Shown: positions 1 to 5,439, counted from the first letter of the stretch. The stretch is DNA of 5,439 nt from Woronichinia sp035285405 (GCA_035285405.1 JAYKJI010000003.1:1-5439); one strand, 5' to 3'. The notes: generated by a model from the sequence alone, not told the origin. Numbers and translations: made by a program.

Positions 1-21
1 CATAATTTTAGATAGCGCTGG

Positions 22-699
22 CTATCGATATTGCTTATTAGCCAGTTTCGGACATTTCCAGTCTCTTTGCGCCTGGCTGTCCGTTTTTTCTTTTACACCT
101 TCAGAACTTCGCACTGTCCAGTTAATATTTATTTCTATAAAATTACTAACTTCGTCGTCGAAGTCTAAACTGGAACTTAAAGTAATATCGATTAAAACGT
201 CGTTTATTGTTCTATTGTATGTATCCCCTGGGGAGATTGAGGAGTTGTCAAGATTCGTCAGGAGGTCTACTTGCTCAGTCTTTTCGATCACCTCATTGAG
301 AATATAATTTCTCCAGGGTATATTCTTTAATTCTAGGAATTTATTTTCTGTTCCCTTAGCAAAAATTTCAAGATAGGCCAAAATAAAATTGGGGCCATAT
401 AAATCTATTTTGCTAGCGGCATTCCAAAAGAAGTTTTCAAAGTACTTATGATCGCCACAGGCATTCATGGCAATTTTCTCTAGCATTGCCTCCATAGATG
501 TGGGTGCATTTTCATTTTTATTGCTGGAAAATAATTGTTGTTGATGTACAAGTATTTTTTCTGAAATTTTTTTCTGAGTTTCCGGGAATATAATTAGTTT
601 TCCTTCTTCTGAAAGTTTGAAGTCTTGGTGTGGAATAAATCCTCGATTTATTAGATTTCTTATTAAATCTAATTCTTTCGTATCGTATCTTGTGCTCAT
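22..699 (-). CDS. Hypothetical protein, 225 aa, AT-rich orphan
   Basis: I do not recognise this protein. It is predicted to be soluble: there is no signal peptide or membrane segment. The N-terminal half is charged and probably helical (KKISEKILVHQQQ, then MEAMLEKIAM). The middle is aromatic-rich (HKYFENFFWNAASKIDLYG), and the C-terminal third is acidic with alternating hydrophobics that suggest beta strands (DVLIDITLSSSLDFDDEVSNF, and FIEININWTV). The last 20 residues are polar and basic, with a single Cys of unknown role. ATG is the only reasonable start, because an in-frame TAA lies a few codons upstream. No strong Shine-Dalgarno precedes it, only a GAG about ten bases away. Base composition is much more AT-rich than the right half (sampled lines of 25-33% GC against 43-60%), which fits recent acquisition. 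It is transcribed away from the MerR-HsdR gene. Coding status is fairly sure from length and residue pattern; function is unknown. Confidence 0.7.
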   Translation of the reverse strand: MSTRYDTKELDLIRNLINRGFIPHQDFKLSEEGKLIIFPETQKKISEKILVHQQQLFSSNKNENAPTSMEAMLEKIAMNACGDHKYFENFFWNAASKIDLYGPNFILAYLEIFAKGTENKFLELKNIPWRNYILNEVIEKTEQVDLLTNLDNSSISPGDTYNRTINDVLIDITLSSSLDFDDEVSNFIEININWTVRSSEGVKEKTDSQAQRDWKCPKLANKQYR

Positions 700-832
700 G
701 GGAAATTGTCTCAGAGTAGGTGATTAATTTTGTAAAGCCAATAAATAGAAGGGGTTTGCTTACATGTTTGCCGGCTTGGATAGTGATTTGATCTCTGTCG
801 GGTTGAATTTCCTGCCCCAAGGGGCGAATAAA

Positions 833-994
833 CTAAATGGCGATAGTGCGATCCGAAGGAAAAATTTTGTAATCCTCCGTTGCTTGCGGCCGGGAGATGA
901 ATTTTAGCGCTTCGCTCGTCACTGCCCCTACTCCTGCATTTAGGTTCATCTGCTGTAAAAGCCGATTAAACGAGGGATGAGCCTCCGACATCAT
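833..994 (-). CDS. Possible small ORF, 53 aa, unknown
   Basis: This minus-strand frame runs from tandem ATG codons (992-994, 989-991) to TAG at 833-835. It starts MMSEAHPSFNRLLQQ and ends DYKIFPSDRTIAI. An in-frame TAG lies four codons upstream of the first ATG, so the start is well bounded. The peptide has ordinary protein-like composition, with a short amphipathic N-terminal helix, a Gly/Ala/Val-rich middle, and a charged end. There is no homology I recognise, and no good Shine-Dalgarno beyond an AGG directly abutting the ATG. After the TAG the same frame stays open down to 518 with protein-like sequence, overlapping the start of the 225-residue gene in another frame. It may therefore be a decayed or amber-interrupted gene, or chance. 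It lies upstream of, and codirectional with, the 22-699 gene. Confidence 0.3.
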   Translation of the reverse strand: MMSEAHPSFNRLLQQMNLNAGVGAVTSEALKFISRPQATEDYKIFPSDRTIAI

Positions 995-1109
995 CCTGTA
1001 GAGGAGCTAATTTTCCGTGTAGCAGATCTCTAGGCGATCGTTGTCAGAGGTGACTAATTGGCATAACGAGTTTAATGAATTTTAGAGATTTTTCTAGATA
1101 ATATCACAT

Positions 1110-1198
1110 AAGTTCAATGCTTGCTAGCAAGATGAAAACCTAGCTGACTTCGCACTCCTCTCACTATAACTTGATAAATCGTCGCTTGCAAGTTCAAT
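1110..1198. repeat. Direct repeat AAGTTCAAT, two copies
   Basis: The nonamer AAGTTCAAT occurs at 1110-1118 and again, exactly 80 bases later, at 1190-1198. Each copy sits next to a palindrome of the CTTGC...GCAAG type: CTTGCTAGCAAG follows the first, and CTTGCAAG overlaps the second. The pairing of the same nonamer with related palindromes, directly upstream of a promoter for a gene with a DNA-binding domain, suggests binding sites. The function is inferred. Confidence 0.4.
1120..1131. promoter_or_regulatory. Perfect 12-bp palindrome, candidate operator
   Basis: CTTGCTAGCAAG is a perfect 12-base palindrome about 95 bases upstream of the -35 box of the MerR-HsdR promoter. Perfect palindromes of this length suit a dimeric regulator such as a MerR protein. 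The binding partner is inferred, not shown. Confidence 0.35.
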
Positions 1199-1208
1199 AA
1201 TAAGTTAT
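1166..1208. promoter_or_regulatory. Nested inverted repeats upstream of promoter
   Basis: Three inverted repeats are nested here. ATAACTT (1166-1172) pairs with AAGTTAT (1202-1208). AACTTG (1168-1173) pairs with CAAGTT (1189-1194). CTTGCAAG (1185-1192) is a perfect 8-base palindrome near the centre. The cluster ends seven bases before the -35 hexamer, and the heptamer TTGCAAG recurs at 1215-1221, overlapping that -35. This is the layout expected of a regulator-binding region. Autoregulation by the MerR domain of the downstream product is a reasonable but unproven reading. Confidence 0.4.
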
Positions 1209-1214
1209 TTTGTT

Positions 1215-1242
1215 TTGCAAGACTAAAAAAATAAAGTATAAT
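1215..1242 (+). promoter_or_regulatory. Sigma70-type promoter for MerR-HsdR gene
   Basis: A -35 box TTGCAA (1215-1220) is followed, after a 16-base spacer, by a perfect -10 box TATAAT (1237-1242). Transcription would start near 1249, giving a leader of roughly 85-90 bases before the ATG. The spacer is of ordinary length, not the 19-20 bases typical of promoters activated by classical MerR proteins, so a twist-type activation mechanism is not indicated. The decamer ATTTTGTTTT occurs on both sides of the promoter, at 1207-1216 and 1246-1255. Confidence 0.6.
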
Positions 1243-1325
1243 ACAATTTTGTTTTATAGATAAAAGCTTGTCATTGCGGCATTGCTATGTATGATGTGCT
1301 AAAAAGAAGCATGGTTTAGTTTCAT

Positions 1326-1330
1326 AGGGA
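1326..1330 (+). promoter_or_regulatory. Ribosome binding site of MerR-HsdR gene
   Basis: AGGGA lies six bases before the ATG at 1337. Together with an in-frame TAG at 1325-1327, it fixes 1337 as the start of the long protein and excludes an upstream extension. Another ATG at 1329 is in a different, short frame. Confidence 0.6.
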
Positions 1331-1336
1331 TGGTTC

Positions 1337-4219
1337 ATGGCGGAAGGATTTTACACGACAAAGCAGGCGGCCAAAATTGTTGGTTGTACGATTCGTCAGA
1401 TTCAATATTGGCGAAAGCAGGAGGTCGTTGTCCCCCAGATCAATCCATCAGGGACTGGGCACAGCGTCTATTACAGTCGGGAGGACTTGACGGATCTGGC
1501 GATCGTCCACTATCTACTTCAGCGAGGCTATAGTTTTCAGTCGGCGGGCGATGTTCTGGGGAAACTTAAAGAGATTGACCCCCGATATAACGTGCCGGAA
1601 AATGGTCAGCGCTATCTATTGAAATGGGATACTGATACCGAGGTGTTGACAGTTACCCCTTTTTCTTCAGATCGCTTGCAAGACGATATTGCAGACGGAG
1701 TGGTGAGCGTCACGGCGTTGAGTCTTGACCTCTTACAAATGGAGATCGAGGCTGGGTTGGGCAATCGACCCCGCAGAAAACGCAAGCGGCAACACGTTAC
1801 TCCTATCGGTGACAAAGCTATGAATGAAGCGGATACTTGTCGGGAATACGTTTTACCGAAGTTACGTCAGGCGGGATGGGAGCAGAAGCCCTATTCGATC
1901 ACAGAACAGCGGACGTTTACCGATGGGCGCATCATCACTTTTAGTAATCAGGTTAAACGGGGTAAGCAAAAGCAGGCAGACTATATCCTGCAATATCGTC
2001 GGAATTTTCCGATCGCCGTAGTGGAAGCAAAGCCCAATGAAAAATCCCCGGCGGAGGGGCTACAGCAGGCGAAGGAATATGCGGAAATTCTGGGCTTGAA
2101 GTTTGCCTACGCGACCAATGGTTCTGGCATTGTAGAGTTTGATTTCACCACAGGACGGGAGCTAGAGCTAAGTAGCTTTCCCACCCCTGATACATTGTGG
2201 GCCCGTTATTGTCAAAGCGAAGGGCTCAACCTGGGGCAAGAGGAGACTTTGTTGGCGGCCTATAACCTGCAAAGCGGTAAAAAGCCCCGCTATTATCAAG
2301 AGATCGCTATCAACCGGGCGGTACAGGGGATTCTGCAAGGCAAAAAACGCCTGTTGTTGACGATGGCGACGGGGACGGGCAAGACGACTACGGCCTTCCA
2401 GATTTGCTGGAAGCTGTGGGCAAGTCAATGGAATCGGGAGGGATCCTGTCGCCGCCCTAAGATCCTCTTTTTGTCAGACCGGAGTATGCTGGTCGACGAC
2501 CCCATGAAAAAGGACTATGCGCCCTTTGGGGATGCCCTCTACAAAATCCAAGGGGGCAAGACGGTACAGAGTCGGGATATTTACTTTGCCACCTATCAGG
2601 CGATCTTGGGGATATCCGCTACGCGGTGCGCCGAAGATGAGCAACGCCTAGGAGTTTACAGGGACTTTCCCCCGGACTTTTTTGATCTAATCATTATTGA
2701 CGAATGCCATCGGGGATCGGCAAACAGCGATAGTTTTTGGCGCGAAATCTTGACCTATTTTTACCCCGCAGTGCAACTGGGACTAACGGCAATCCCCTTA
2801 AGGGATGAGTCCCGCAATACCTATGAATATTTTGGTAATTCCCTTTATACTTATTCTCTCCGCCAAGGCATTGAAGATGGTTTTCTCGCTCCCTACCGGG
2901 TGCATCGGGTCATTACCAGTGCGGATGCAAGAGGGTGGCGACCTCCTTCAGGGGAACTAGACCGTTTTGAGCGAGAAGTGCCCGACGAAGAATATCAAAC
3001 AAGCAATTTTGAACAGGTTGTGGTACTACGATCGGAAACCGAGGCGATCGCCAAACATCTAACGGACTTCCTCAAAAAGACGGATCGCTTTGCCAAAACC
3101 CTGGTCTTTTGCGTTGATCAGGAAACTGCTCTAGAGATGAAGACGGCACTTAACAATCTCAATTCTGACTTAGTTCATAAGTATCCTAACTATGTTTGTC
3201 AAGTGACGTCGAACGAATGGGAGGTGGGCAGAGGACATCTAGAGCAATTCCAGGATGTGGAGACGGATACCCCCGTGATTCTGACAACCTCGCAACTGTT
3301 AACGACGGGAATAGATCTCCCCACTACTAAAAACATTGTCTTGGCGCGGGGGGTTACTTCTCTAGCAGAGTTTAAGCAAATTTTGGGGCGGGGCACTCAG
3401 GTACGGGAGGAATACGGCAAGCTGTTTTTCAATATCCTTGATTACACAGGCACGGTGACGGAGCATTTTGCTGATCCGGAGTTTGATGGTGATCCAGCCT
3501 TTATCGAAGAGGAAACGATCGCCCATGATGGCATCGTAGTTACTACGGAAGTAGTGCAGGAAGAAACGGATACTGATCCGACTGCTGAGGAGGTCAATCC
3601 GCCCCGTCGTTCTCGAGGATTGCACCCCACGCCAGAAGTGGCAGAACCCCGAAAATATTACTTTGATGGTGGTACGGTGGAAATTGTTCATGAGTTGGTC
3701 TATGAATTGGATGCCCAAAGCAATCGCCTTCGCTGTGTGGAATATGCCGATTACACAGGGGAGGAGGTGCGGAAAATTTGCCCGGATACGGAGGCTTTAA
3801 GGGCTACTTGGCGCAATACGGGGCAACGGGAGTTGTTAATGGCGCAATTGGAGGAAAGGGGTATTAATGTTATTGCCCTGGAGTCAACCATGGGGTTTTT
3901 AGAGGTTGACCCCTTTGATCTACTTTGTCATCTGGCTTTCCATACGACGTTGTTAACACGGCGCGAACGGGCGGAACGGGTTCGCAAAAATCAGACGGAT
4001 TTATTTAGCGAGTACGGCACAGAGGCACGGGCTATCCTGGAAGACTTACTGGATAAATATGCGGAGTATGGCCCCACTCAGCTTAAGATCCCGGATGTGT
4101 TGAAGGTGCCACCGATTTCCCAGCGAGGAAATATCAGCGAGATTATTAAGCTCTTCAACGGAGCTGATCGTTTGAGAAAAGCAGTGGATCAGTTACAGGA
4201 CTTTCTGTATGCTGCGTAA
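1337..4219 (+). CDS. MerR-type HTH fused to EcoEI-like HsdR (type I restriction motor-nuclease)
   Basis: This 960-residue protein joins two normally separate proteins. Residues about 5-75 form a MerR-type winged helix (FYTTKQAAKIVGC, IRQIQYWRKQ, then the wing HSVYYSREDL). Residues 76-161 are a linker ending in the basic run RPRRKRKR (144-151). From M162 the protein reads as a typical EcoEI-class HsdR. The PD-(D/E)XK nuclease shows D215, E230-A-K232 and Q244xxxY248. The SF2 motor shows Walker A MATGTGKT (K349), motif II DECH (455-458), motif III LGLTAIP, motif V LTTGIDLP and motif VI QILGRGTQ. An acidic linker leads to the EcoEI_R_C domain (about 776-955, DPFDLLCHLAF, LTRRERAERVRK). Known HsdR subunits cut and translocate DNA together with HsdM and HsdS; neither gene is in the window. 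Ile486 and Gln688 replace conserved motor residues. The HsdR identity is certain; the role of the MerR domain is inferred. Confidence 0.93.
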   Translation: MAEGFYTTKQAAKIVGCTIRQIQYWRKQEVVVPQINPSGTGHSVYYSREDLTDLAIVHYLLQRGYSFQSAGDVLGKLKEIDPRYNVPENGQRYLLKWDTDTEVLTVTPFSSDRLQDDIADGVVSVTALSLDLLQMEIEAGLGNRPRRKRKRQHVTPIGDKAMNEADTCREYVLPKLRQAGWEQKPYSITEQRTFTDGRIITFSNQVKRGKQKQADYILQYRRNFPIAVVEAKPNEKSPAEGLQQAKEYAEILGLKFAYATNGSGIVEFDFTTGRELELSSFPTPDTLWARYCQSEGLNLGQEETLLAAYNLQSGKKPRYYQEIAINRAVQGILQGKKRLLLTMATGTGKTTTAFQICWKLWASQWNREGSCRRPKILFLSDRSMLVDDPMKKDYAPFGDALYKIQGGKTVQSRDIYFATYQAILGISATRCAEDEQRLGVYRDFPPDFFDLIIIDECHRGSANSDSFWREILTYFYPAVQLGLTAIPLRDESRNTYEYFGNSLYTYSLRQGIEDGFLAPYRVHRVITSADARGWRPPSGELDRFEREVPDEEYQTSNFEQVVVLRSETEAIAKHLTDFLKKTDRFAKTLVFCVDQETALEMKTALNNLNSDLVHKYPNYVCQVTSNEWEVGRGHLEQFQDVETDTPVILTTSQLLTTGIDLPTTKNIVLARGVTSLAEFKQILGRGTQVREEYGKLFFNILDYTGTVTEHFADPEFDGDPAFIEEETIAHDGIVVTTEVVQEETDTDPTAEEVNPPRRSRGLHPTPEVAEPRKYYFDGGTVEIVHELVYELDAQSNRLRCVEYADYTGEEVRKICPDTEALRATWRNTGQRELLMAQLEERGINVIALESTMGFLEVDPFDLLCHLAFHTTLLTRRERAERVRKNQTDLFSEYGTEARAILEDLLDKYAEYGPTQLKIPDVLKVPPISQRGNISEIIKLFNGADRLRKAVDQLQDFLYAA
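1808..1822 (+). promoter_or_regulatory. Possible internal translation start giving stand-alone HsdR
   Basis: GGTGA (1808-1812) lies seven bases before an in-frame ATG at 1820-1822, which encodes M162. The sequence that follows, MNEADTCREYVLPKL, matches where I would expect an ordinary EcoEI-type HsdR to begin. GGTGA matches the 3' part of the Shine-Dalgarno consensus. Starting here would give a 799-residue HsdR without the MerR domain, close to normal family length. Use of this start is inferred. Confidence 0.35.
3044..3051. repeat. HIP1 octamer GCGATCGC
   Basis: A perfect copy of the highly iterated palindrome of many cyanobacterial genomes lies inside the HsdR coding region. Near-copies differing by one base occur around 1033, 1499 and 3517. 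It is taxonomic evidence and not a functional site of this gene. Confidence 0.6.
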
Positions 4220-4334
4220 TCTAATTGTTGGAAGTTTCTTTTTTTGCCAATACCGAAAACGGTTATGTTTCGCTAGTTATAAAAAAGTAAAGCCCTATTT
4301 ATTGGAAAATAAGGAATAGCCGATTCGTGATCCC
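4220..4334. other. Intergenic region between MerR-HsdR and parA
   Basis: These 115 bases hold a T-run (4239-4245) shortly after the stop codon. It lacks a convincing GC-rich stem before it, so it is at best a weak terminator. They also hold a small inverted repeat (4252-4263), a -10-like TATAAA (4278-4283) without a good -35, and an imperfect hairpin CCTATTT/AAATAAGG (4294-4314) just before parA. The hsdR and parA genes are codirectional, and readthrough between them cannot be excluded. Confidence 0.45.
4252..4263. promoter_or_regulatory. Inverted repeat ACCG-AAAA-CGGT, candidate partition operator
   Basis: A four-base stem with an AAAA centre lies 71 bases upstream of the parA start and just before a -10-like TATAAA. 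Partition operons are commonly autoregulated by ParA or ParB at sites upstream of parA, so an operator or centromere-like site is possible here. The repeat is short and occurs once, which makes chance a real alternative. Confidence 0.25.
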
Positions 4335-5090
4335 ATGACAACAATTATTGCCCTTTTTAACCAAGCTGGGGGGGTCGGTAAAACCACCCTGACCCACAAT
4401 TTAGGTTTTCATCTGAGTCGATGTGGCCATCGTGTTTTATTAATTGACTTAGATCCCCAATCTTCCCTCACAACCTTTGTGGGCATTGATTCCAATACCC
4501 TGGAAAAAACTCCCTTTGATGCCCTGATCAACGAGGAACCCCTCTTTATTTTGCCAACGGATCAAGGGTTTGATCTGGCTCCGACCAATATCACCCTTAG
4601 TGTGGCGGAGATACAGTTGGTTAATCTCGATTTTCGGGAGATTCGTCTCAAGGAAGCCCTACTGCCGATCCAGAACAATTATGAGTTTATTTTGATCGAC
4701 TGTCCCCCCAGCCTCGGCTTGTTGAGTTATACGAGTTTAGTGGCTGCGACCCACGTTTTGATTCCCATCGAAACCCACTTCAAGGCCTTTCAAGGGACAA
4801 ATTTGCTGATTCAGACCATTGTGAAAGTTAAAAAACGGGGCAATCGCAACCTTAAAATTGCGGGTTTTGTCCCGAGTCGCTATGCTGCCAGTAATTCCCA
4901 AGACAAGAGAACTTTAGCCGCCATTCAAAAACAATTTGGCCAAGTAGGACAGGTTTTTGAACCCATTCCCCGCTTAACGGCGTTTGTGGATGCGTCTGAA
5001 CAAAGTTTACCGTTGGCCCTTTATGATCCCAAAAGTCCGGCGATCGCCGCCCTAGAAAAATTAACGACTCAGATTGAAGCACTCGTATAA
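4335..5090 (+). CDS. parA: ParA-family partition ATPase
   Basis: This 251-residue protein is a P-loop ATPase of the ParA/Soj family, which binds DNA nonspecifically as an ATP dimer and moves ParB-bound DNA. The P-loop is FNQAGGVGKTTLT (K16), the Walker A' motif is LLIDLDPQSSLT (D38, D40), and the Walker B motif is FILIDCPPSLG (D122). The family's later motif LIPIETHFKAFQG and a basic patch VKVKKRGNRN follow. The length fits short ParA proteins without an N-terminal helix-turn-helix, so repression of its own operon by a ParA HTH is not expected. Ala11 stands where the signature lysine of KGGVGKT normally sits. The ATG at 4335 is the only start, because an in-frame TAG lies at 4317-4319; no usable Shine-Dalgarno precedes it. 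parB follows after five bases. Confidence 0.93.
   Translation: MTTIIALFNQAGGVGKTTLTHNLGFHLSRCGHRVLLIDLDPQSSLTTFVGIDSNTLEKTPFDALINEEPLFILPTDQGFDLAPTNITLSVAEIQLVNLDFREIRLKEALLPIQNNYEFILIDCPPSLGLLSYTSLVAATHVLIPIETHFKAFQGTNLLIQTIVKVKKRGNRNLKIAGFVPSRYAASNSQDKRTLAAIQKQFGQVGQVFEPIPRLTAFVDASEQSLPLALYDPKSPAIAALEKLTTQIEALV
5040..5047. repeat. HIP1 octamer GCGATCGC
   Basis: This is the second perfect HIP1 octamer, inside the 3' end of parA. With the copy in hsdR it supports a cyanobacterial host for both genes. Confidence 0.6.
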
Positions 5091-5095
5091 CTCCC

Positions 5096-5439
5096 ATGAC
5101 AAACACGCCCCGCAAGCAAGATCAACCCTATAAAGGACAGGCGAATCTCGATCAGTTAAATGCACTGTTGGGGGAAGAAGACCCGATTACACTGTCGTTA
5201 ACTGCCATTGTTTTGCCGGAAACCCAACCGAGGCGTTATTTTGACCCTGAAAAATTGATCCAGCTAACAGAATCCATCAAAGCTCACGGCATTTTAGAAA
5301 ACTTGGTGGTTCGCCCCCTAGCCAATTTCAACGGCAAATATGAATTGGTAGCAGGGGAAAGGCGGTATCGAGCCGCAACGGCCGCTGGATTATCTGAAGT
5401 GCCGGTGACAGTGAGAAAGCTTAGCGATGAGCAAGCGTT
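5096..5439 (+). CDS. parB: ParB-family partition protein, N-terminal part
   Basis: The gene starts at ATG 5096, five bases after the parA stop, and runs off the window after 114 codons. The visible part is the ParB/Spo0J N-terminal CTP-binding domain. It contains PETQPRRYFDPEKL (41-54), the helix LTESIKAHGILENLVVRP (57-74), and KYELVAGERRYRAATAAGL (81-99) with the GERRxRA motif (87-93) that binds nucleotide triphosphate in ParB. The first 30 residues are polar and probably flexible, in the position where ParB proteins carry a ParA-stimulating segment. The DNA-binding helix-turn-helix and the dimerisation domain would lie beyond the window. There is no clear Shine-Dalgarno, so translation is probably coupled to parA. 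ParB loads at a parS site and activates ParA. Confidence 0.92.
   Translation, partial: MTNTPRKQDQPYKGQANLDQLNALLGEEDPITLSLTAIVLPETQPRRYFDPEKLIQLTESIKAHGILENLVVRPLANFNGKYELVAGERRYRAATAAGLSEVPVTVRKLSDEQA

Larger units (their letters stand above)
700..1336. other. Long divergent intergenic region
   Basis: These 637 bases separate the leftward hypothetical gene from the rightward MerR-HsdR gene. The left part (700-830) shows no clear promoter for the minus-strand gene and only a tight GCCCC-AA-GGGGC inverted repeat at 814-825. The middle holds a possible small minus-strand ORF at 833-994. From 995 to 1109 I see nothing convincing apart from a near-HIP1 sequence around 1033. The right part becomes AT-rich and carries the repeat cluster (1110-1208), the promoter (1215-1242) and an untranslated leader of about 85 bases. 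I recognise no tRNA, rRNA or riboswitch. Confidence 0.6.

Noticed and set aside
1110..1208. A CRISPR array or iteron-type replication origin, suggested by the repeats.
   Set aside because: There are only two copies of the nonamer, with no regular spacing series and no spacers. An iteron origin would need several tandem repeats and a rep gene.
1221..1236. A classical MerR operator in the promoter spacer.
   Set aside because: The spacer is 16 bases, not 19-20, and contains no inverted repeat.
1287..1319. A 10-codon upstream ORF (MYDVLKRSMV) in the leader of the MerR-HsdR gene.
   Set aside because: It has no Shine-Dalgarno, and such short frames are common by chance. There is no codon run or overlap suggesting attenuation.
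1330..1533. A separate short plus-strand ORF starting at an ATG-like codon near 1329.
   Set aside because: It lies in another frame inside the clear MerR domain, and its translation is not protein-family-like.
3362..3718. A 118-codon minus-strand ORF inside the hsdR gene.
   Set aside because: It is antisense to conserved motor and linker sequence and has no recognisable features of its own.
4220..4250. A rho-independent terminator after hsdR, based on the T-run at 4239-4245.
   Set aside because: No stable GC-rich stem precedes the T-run.

Overview
The window looks cyanobacterial. It holds two perfect copies of the GCGATCGC (HIP1-type) octamer and many near-copies, moderate GC in the main genes, weak or absent Shine-Dalgarno sequences, and partition proteins with a cyanobacterial flavour. 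The parAB pair at the right end suggests a plasmid or a chromosomal partition locus, but nothing in the window decides between them.

Left part (1-1336): an AT-rich minus-strand gene (22-699) encodes a 225-residue protein I do not recognise. A 637-base stretch (700-1336) separates it from the next large gene, which is divergently transcribed. That stretch holds a possible 53-codon minus-strand ORF (833-994), a cluster of inverted and direct repeats (1110-1208), and a good sigma70-type promoter (TTGCAA-16-TATAAT, 1215-1242) facing right.

Centre (1337-4219): one 960-residue protein joins a MerR-type winged-helix DNA-binding domain and a basic linker to an apparently complete EcoEI-like type I restriction (HsdR) subunit, made of a PD-(D/E)XK nuclease, an SF2 motor and an EcoEI_R_C domain. 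No HsdM or HsdS gene is present. The residue at the usual HsdR start is a Met (M162) with an SD-like sequence before it, so the fusion junction is visible and a 799-residue HsdR could also be made from inside the gene. Two core motor residues differ from the family: Thr to Ile in motif III and the arginine finger Arg to Gln in motif VI.

Right part (4220-5439): a 115-base gap with a small inverted repeat is followed by parA (4335-5090) and, five bases on, the start of parB (5096 to the window end). These form a standard partition operon, except that ParA has Ala in place of the signature lysine of the deviant Walker A motif.

The candidate for an undescribed system is the solitary MerR-HsdR fusion beside parAB. 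My inference is that the MerR domain could autoregulate the gene, or could supply DNA specificity in place of HsdS.
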